Shown here piece by piece: positions 4,899-5,377 of a stretch of DNA of 5,377 nt. The stretch is from an uncultured Clostridium sp. (GTDB taxonomy: Bacteria; Bacillota; Clostridia; Lachnospirales; Lachnospiraceae), in assembly GCA_902496665.1 (NCBI GenBank), contig CABVBU010000056.1, positions 1-5,377 on the forward strand, read 5' to 3'. Within the stretch, counting starts at the first letter, position 1; each line of letters opens with the position of its first letter. The position numbers and the translations under genes are program-made. Under the pieces are notes generated by a model. It ran no database searches. It was not told the DNA's origin and saw nothing but the letters and a program-made list of their open reading frames with translations.

Positions 4899-4940
4899 CG
4901 GAGTCTGCCGATCCTTCCTGTTCCAGACCGACAGACTCCG
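4899..4940. repeat. Inverted repeat (9-bp stem, 24-nt loop) between gpmI and the tRNA region
   Basis: CGGAGTCTG (4899-4907) pairs perfectly with CAGACTCCG (4932-4940), with a possible CG/CG extension inside (4909-4910 with 4929-4930). On plus it is followed by CTTCCATTTT, only a weak T-tract; on minus there is none. It may be a weak plus-strand terminator or a leftover of a lost gene. No gene reads into it within the window. Confidence 0.5.
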
Positions 4941-4975
4941 CTTCCATTTTATGTAAACCCATGTCATCTATATGA

Positions 4976-4994
4976 TTTCACACTTTTTTCACAC
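4976..4994 (+). repeat. Helically phased direct repeat TTTCACAC x2
   Basis: TTTCACAC occurs at 4976-4983 and 4987-4994, an 11-bp period that puts both on the same DNA face. It lies 13 nt before the -35 element of the second candidate small RNA. This position suits an activator site, but the motif is short and A/T-rich. Confidence 0.35.
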
Positions 4995-5007
4995 GCAACA
5001 CAATATT

Positions 5008-5035
5008 TCGACACATTTTTCCACTATCCTATAAA
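5008..5035 (+). promoter_or_regulatory. Predicted promoter of the second candidate small RNA
   Basis: TCGACA (5008-5013) differs from the -35 consensus by one base; TATAAA (5030-5035) is a strong -10, spaced by 16 nt. The start would be near 5041-5043. No protein gene lies downstream on this strand before a terminator and the tRNA. Confidence 0.5.
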
Positions 5036-5041
5036 TCGTAA

Positions 5042-5194
5042 CAGGACAGCAAGCCTGGAACAAAATATACTTTTTCATACTTGACCGGCAGAATCTTCTG
5101 CCGGTCCCTCCCTCTAAAAACATTTATGAAATAAATCCCCACTTAACCGGAAATGCCATTTTCCCACATAAAATAAGGCATTTCCGGTTTTCTC
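5042..5194 (+). ncRNA. Candidate small RNA of about 150 nt with three UCCC motifs
   Basis: Between a plausible promoter and a strong terminator lies about 150 nt with no open reading frame of note. It holds a weak 5' pairing (CAGG 5042-5045 with CCTG 5054-5057), a perfect 9-bp hairpin ACCGGCAGA/TCTGCCGGT with a 4-nt loop (5084-5105), a single-stranded CU-rich stretch (TCCCTCCCTCT, 5105-5115), an ATCCCCAC stretch (5135-5142), and the terminator hairpin whose loop reads CCCACAT (5163-5169). Exposed UCCC-type motifs between and within hairpin loops are a known trait of Gram-positive regulatory RNAs such as RsaE, which pair with Shine-Dalgarno sequences. Assigning it as a regulator is inference, and I recognise no specific family. 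Confidence 0.45.
5145..5194 (+). terminator. Strong plus-strand terminator hairpin
   Basis: AACCGGAAATGCC (5145-5157) pairs perfectly with GGCATTTCCGGTT (5177-5189). ATTTT (5158-5162) can extend the stem with AAAAT (5170-5174) past a two-A bulge, leaving a 7-nt loop. The sequence after it is TTCTCT, a moderate U-tract on plus; on minus no T-run follows, so plus is the likely direction. Confidence 0.65.
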
Positions 5195-5204
5195 TCCAGA
5201 TACC

Positions 5205-5277
5205 GAAAAAACTCATTTTTAAAATTTGCAATTTTTTCAAAAAAACGCTTGCATTTTTTCCTGAGTCATGATAATAT
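5205..5277 (+). promoter_or_regulatory. tRNA-Pro promoter with A/T-tract upstream region
   Basis: TTGCAT (5249-5254) and TAATAT (5272-5277) are 17 nt apart. Alternating A and T tracts (5205-5210, 5216-5224, 5231-5236, 5239-5245) sit directly upstream and resemble an UP element, as often seen before stable-RNA genes. The start would be near 5284, about 40 nt before the mature tRNA 5' end. Confidence 0.6.
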
Positions 5278-5322
5278 ATACGAGTCGCTGGTAAACAGCA
5301 CAAAACAAACACTCAAGAACAT

Positions 5323-5377
5323 CGAGGCGTGGCTCAGTTTGGTAGAGCGCTGCGTTCGGGACGCAGAGGTCGCAAGT
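5323..5377 (+). tRNA. tRNA-Pro, anticodon CGG (5' part, cut by the window end)
   Basis: The visible 55 nt cover the 5' acceptor strand CGAGGCG, T8-G9, D-arm GCTC/GAGC with loop AGTTTGGTA, and anticodon stem CTGCG/CGCAG with loop TTCGGGA. The anticodon C-G-G is at 5357-5359 and reads proline codon CCG, with G37 as usual for tRNA-Pro. A 5-nt variable loop, the 5' T-stem strand GCAAG and T54 follow. The 3' T-stem strand and acceptor end lie beyond 5377. All visible stems pair perfectly, so the gene looks functional. Confidence 0.95.

Noticed and set aside
5124..5312. 62-codon minus-strand frame
   Set aside because: It spans the terminator hairpin and the tRNA promoter, has no RBS, and its composition reflects A/T tracts.

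Overview
The window looks like a chromosomal segment of a low- to mid-GC Gram-positive anaerobe, most likely a Clostridia/Lachnospiraceae-type genome. The reasons are strong AAAGGAG-type ribosome binding sites, a REC-LytTR response regulator, a TM1266-type ACT-fold protein (a family tied to iron-only hydrogenase systems), a choline/glucan-binding-repeat protein and a cofactor-independent phosphoglycerate mutase. The taxonomic call is inference.

Layout. (1) Bases 1-57 hold two 19-nt direct repeats with a 20-bp period that end in CA; they resemble the end of an IS21-like element, or alternatively a LytTR operator. (2) 90-1518 (+) is a REC-LytTR response regulator followed by an unrecognised two-helix membrane protein. 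No histidine kinase is visible. (3) 1519-1880 has no gene but is rich in structure: a consensus-like promoter running straight into a ~60-nt hairpin RNA with a U-tract (candidate sRNA), then a decayed copy of the gpmI terminator. (4) 1883-1932 is a 15-codon remnant of the gpmI 3' end. (5) 1941-2867 (-) is a two-gene unit, TM1266-like regulator then cell-wall-binding-repeat protein, driven by a promoter that has a perfect 12-bp palindrome between its -35 and -10. (6) 3008-3060 is a bidirectional terminator, followed by the intact gpmI (3094-4638, -) with its promoter and a structured ~147-nt leader. (7) 4800-5322 has no gene but contains an inverted repeat, a second candidate sRNA (+) with three UCCC motifs and two strong hairpins, and an A/T-tract-rich promoter. 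(8) 5323-5377 is the 5' part of a tRNA-Pro(CGG) cut by the window end.

The most informative structural observation is a duplication. The gpmI 3' tail, its terminator and the start of the next intergenic region occur twice (2896-3143 intact, 1530-1932 decayed), and the two copies flank the TM1266-like/wall-binding gene pair. The decayed copy carries about 154 extra bases between two well-aligned blocks, and these extra bases are exactly where the candidate 60-nt RNA gene sits. The gene pair therefore appears to have been trapped between duplicated flanks, and a self-contained RNA unit was inserted into (or lost from) one flank.

Functionally, gpmI is central glycolysis and tRNA-Pro is housekeeping. 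The LytTR pair and the wall-binding protein look accessory. Nothing visible links the TM1266-like protein to a local hydrogenase operon.
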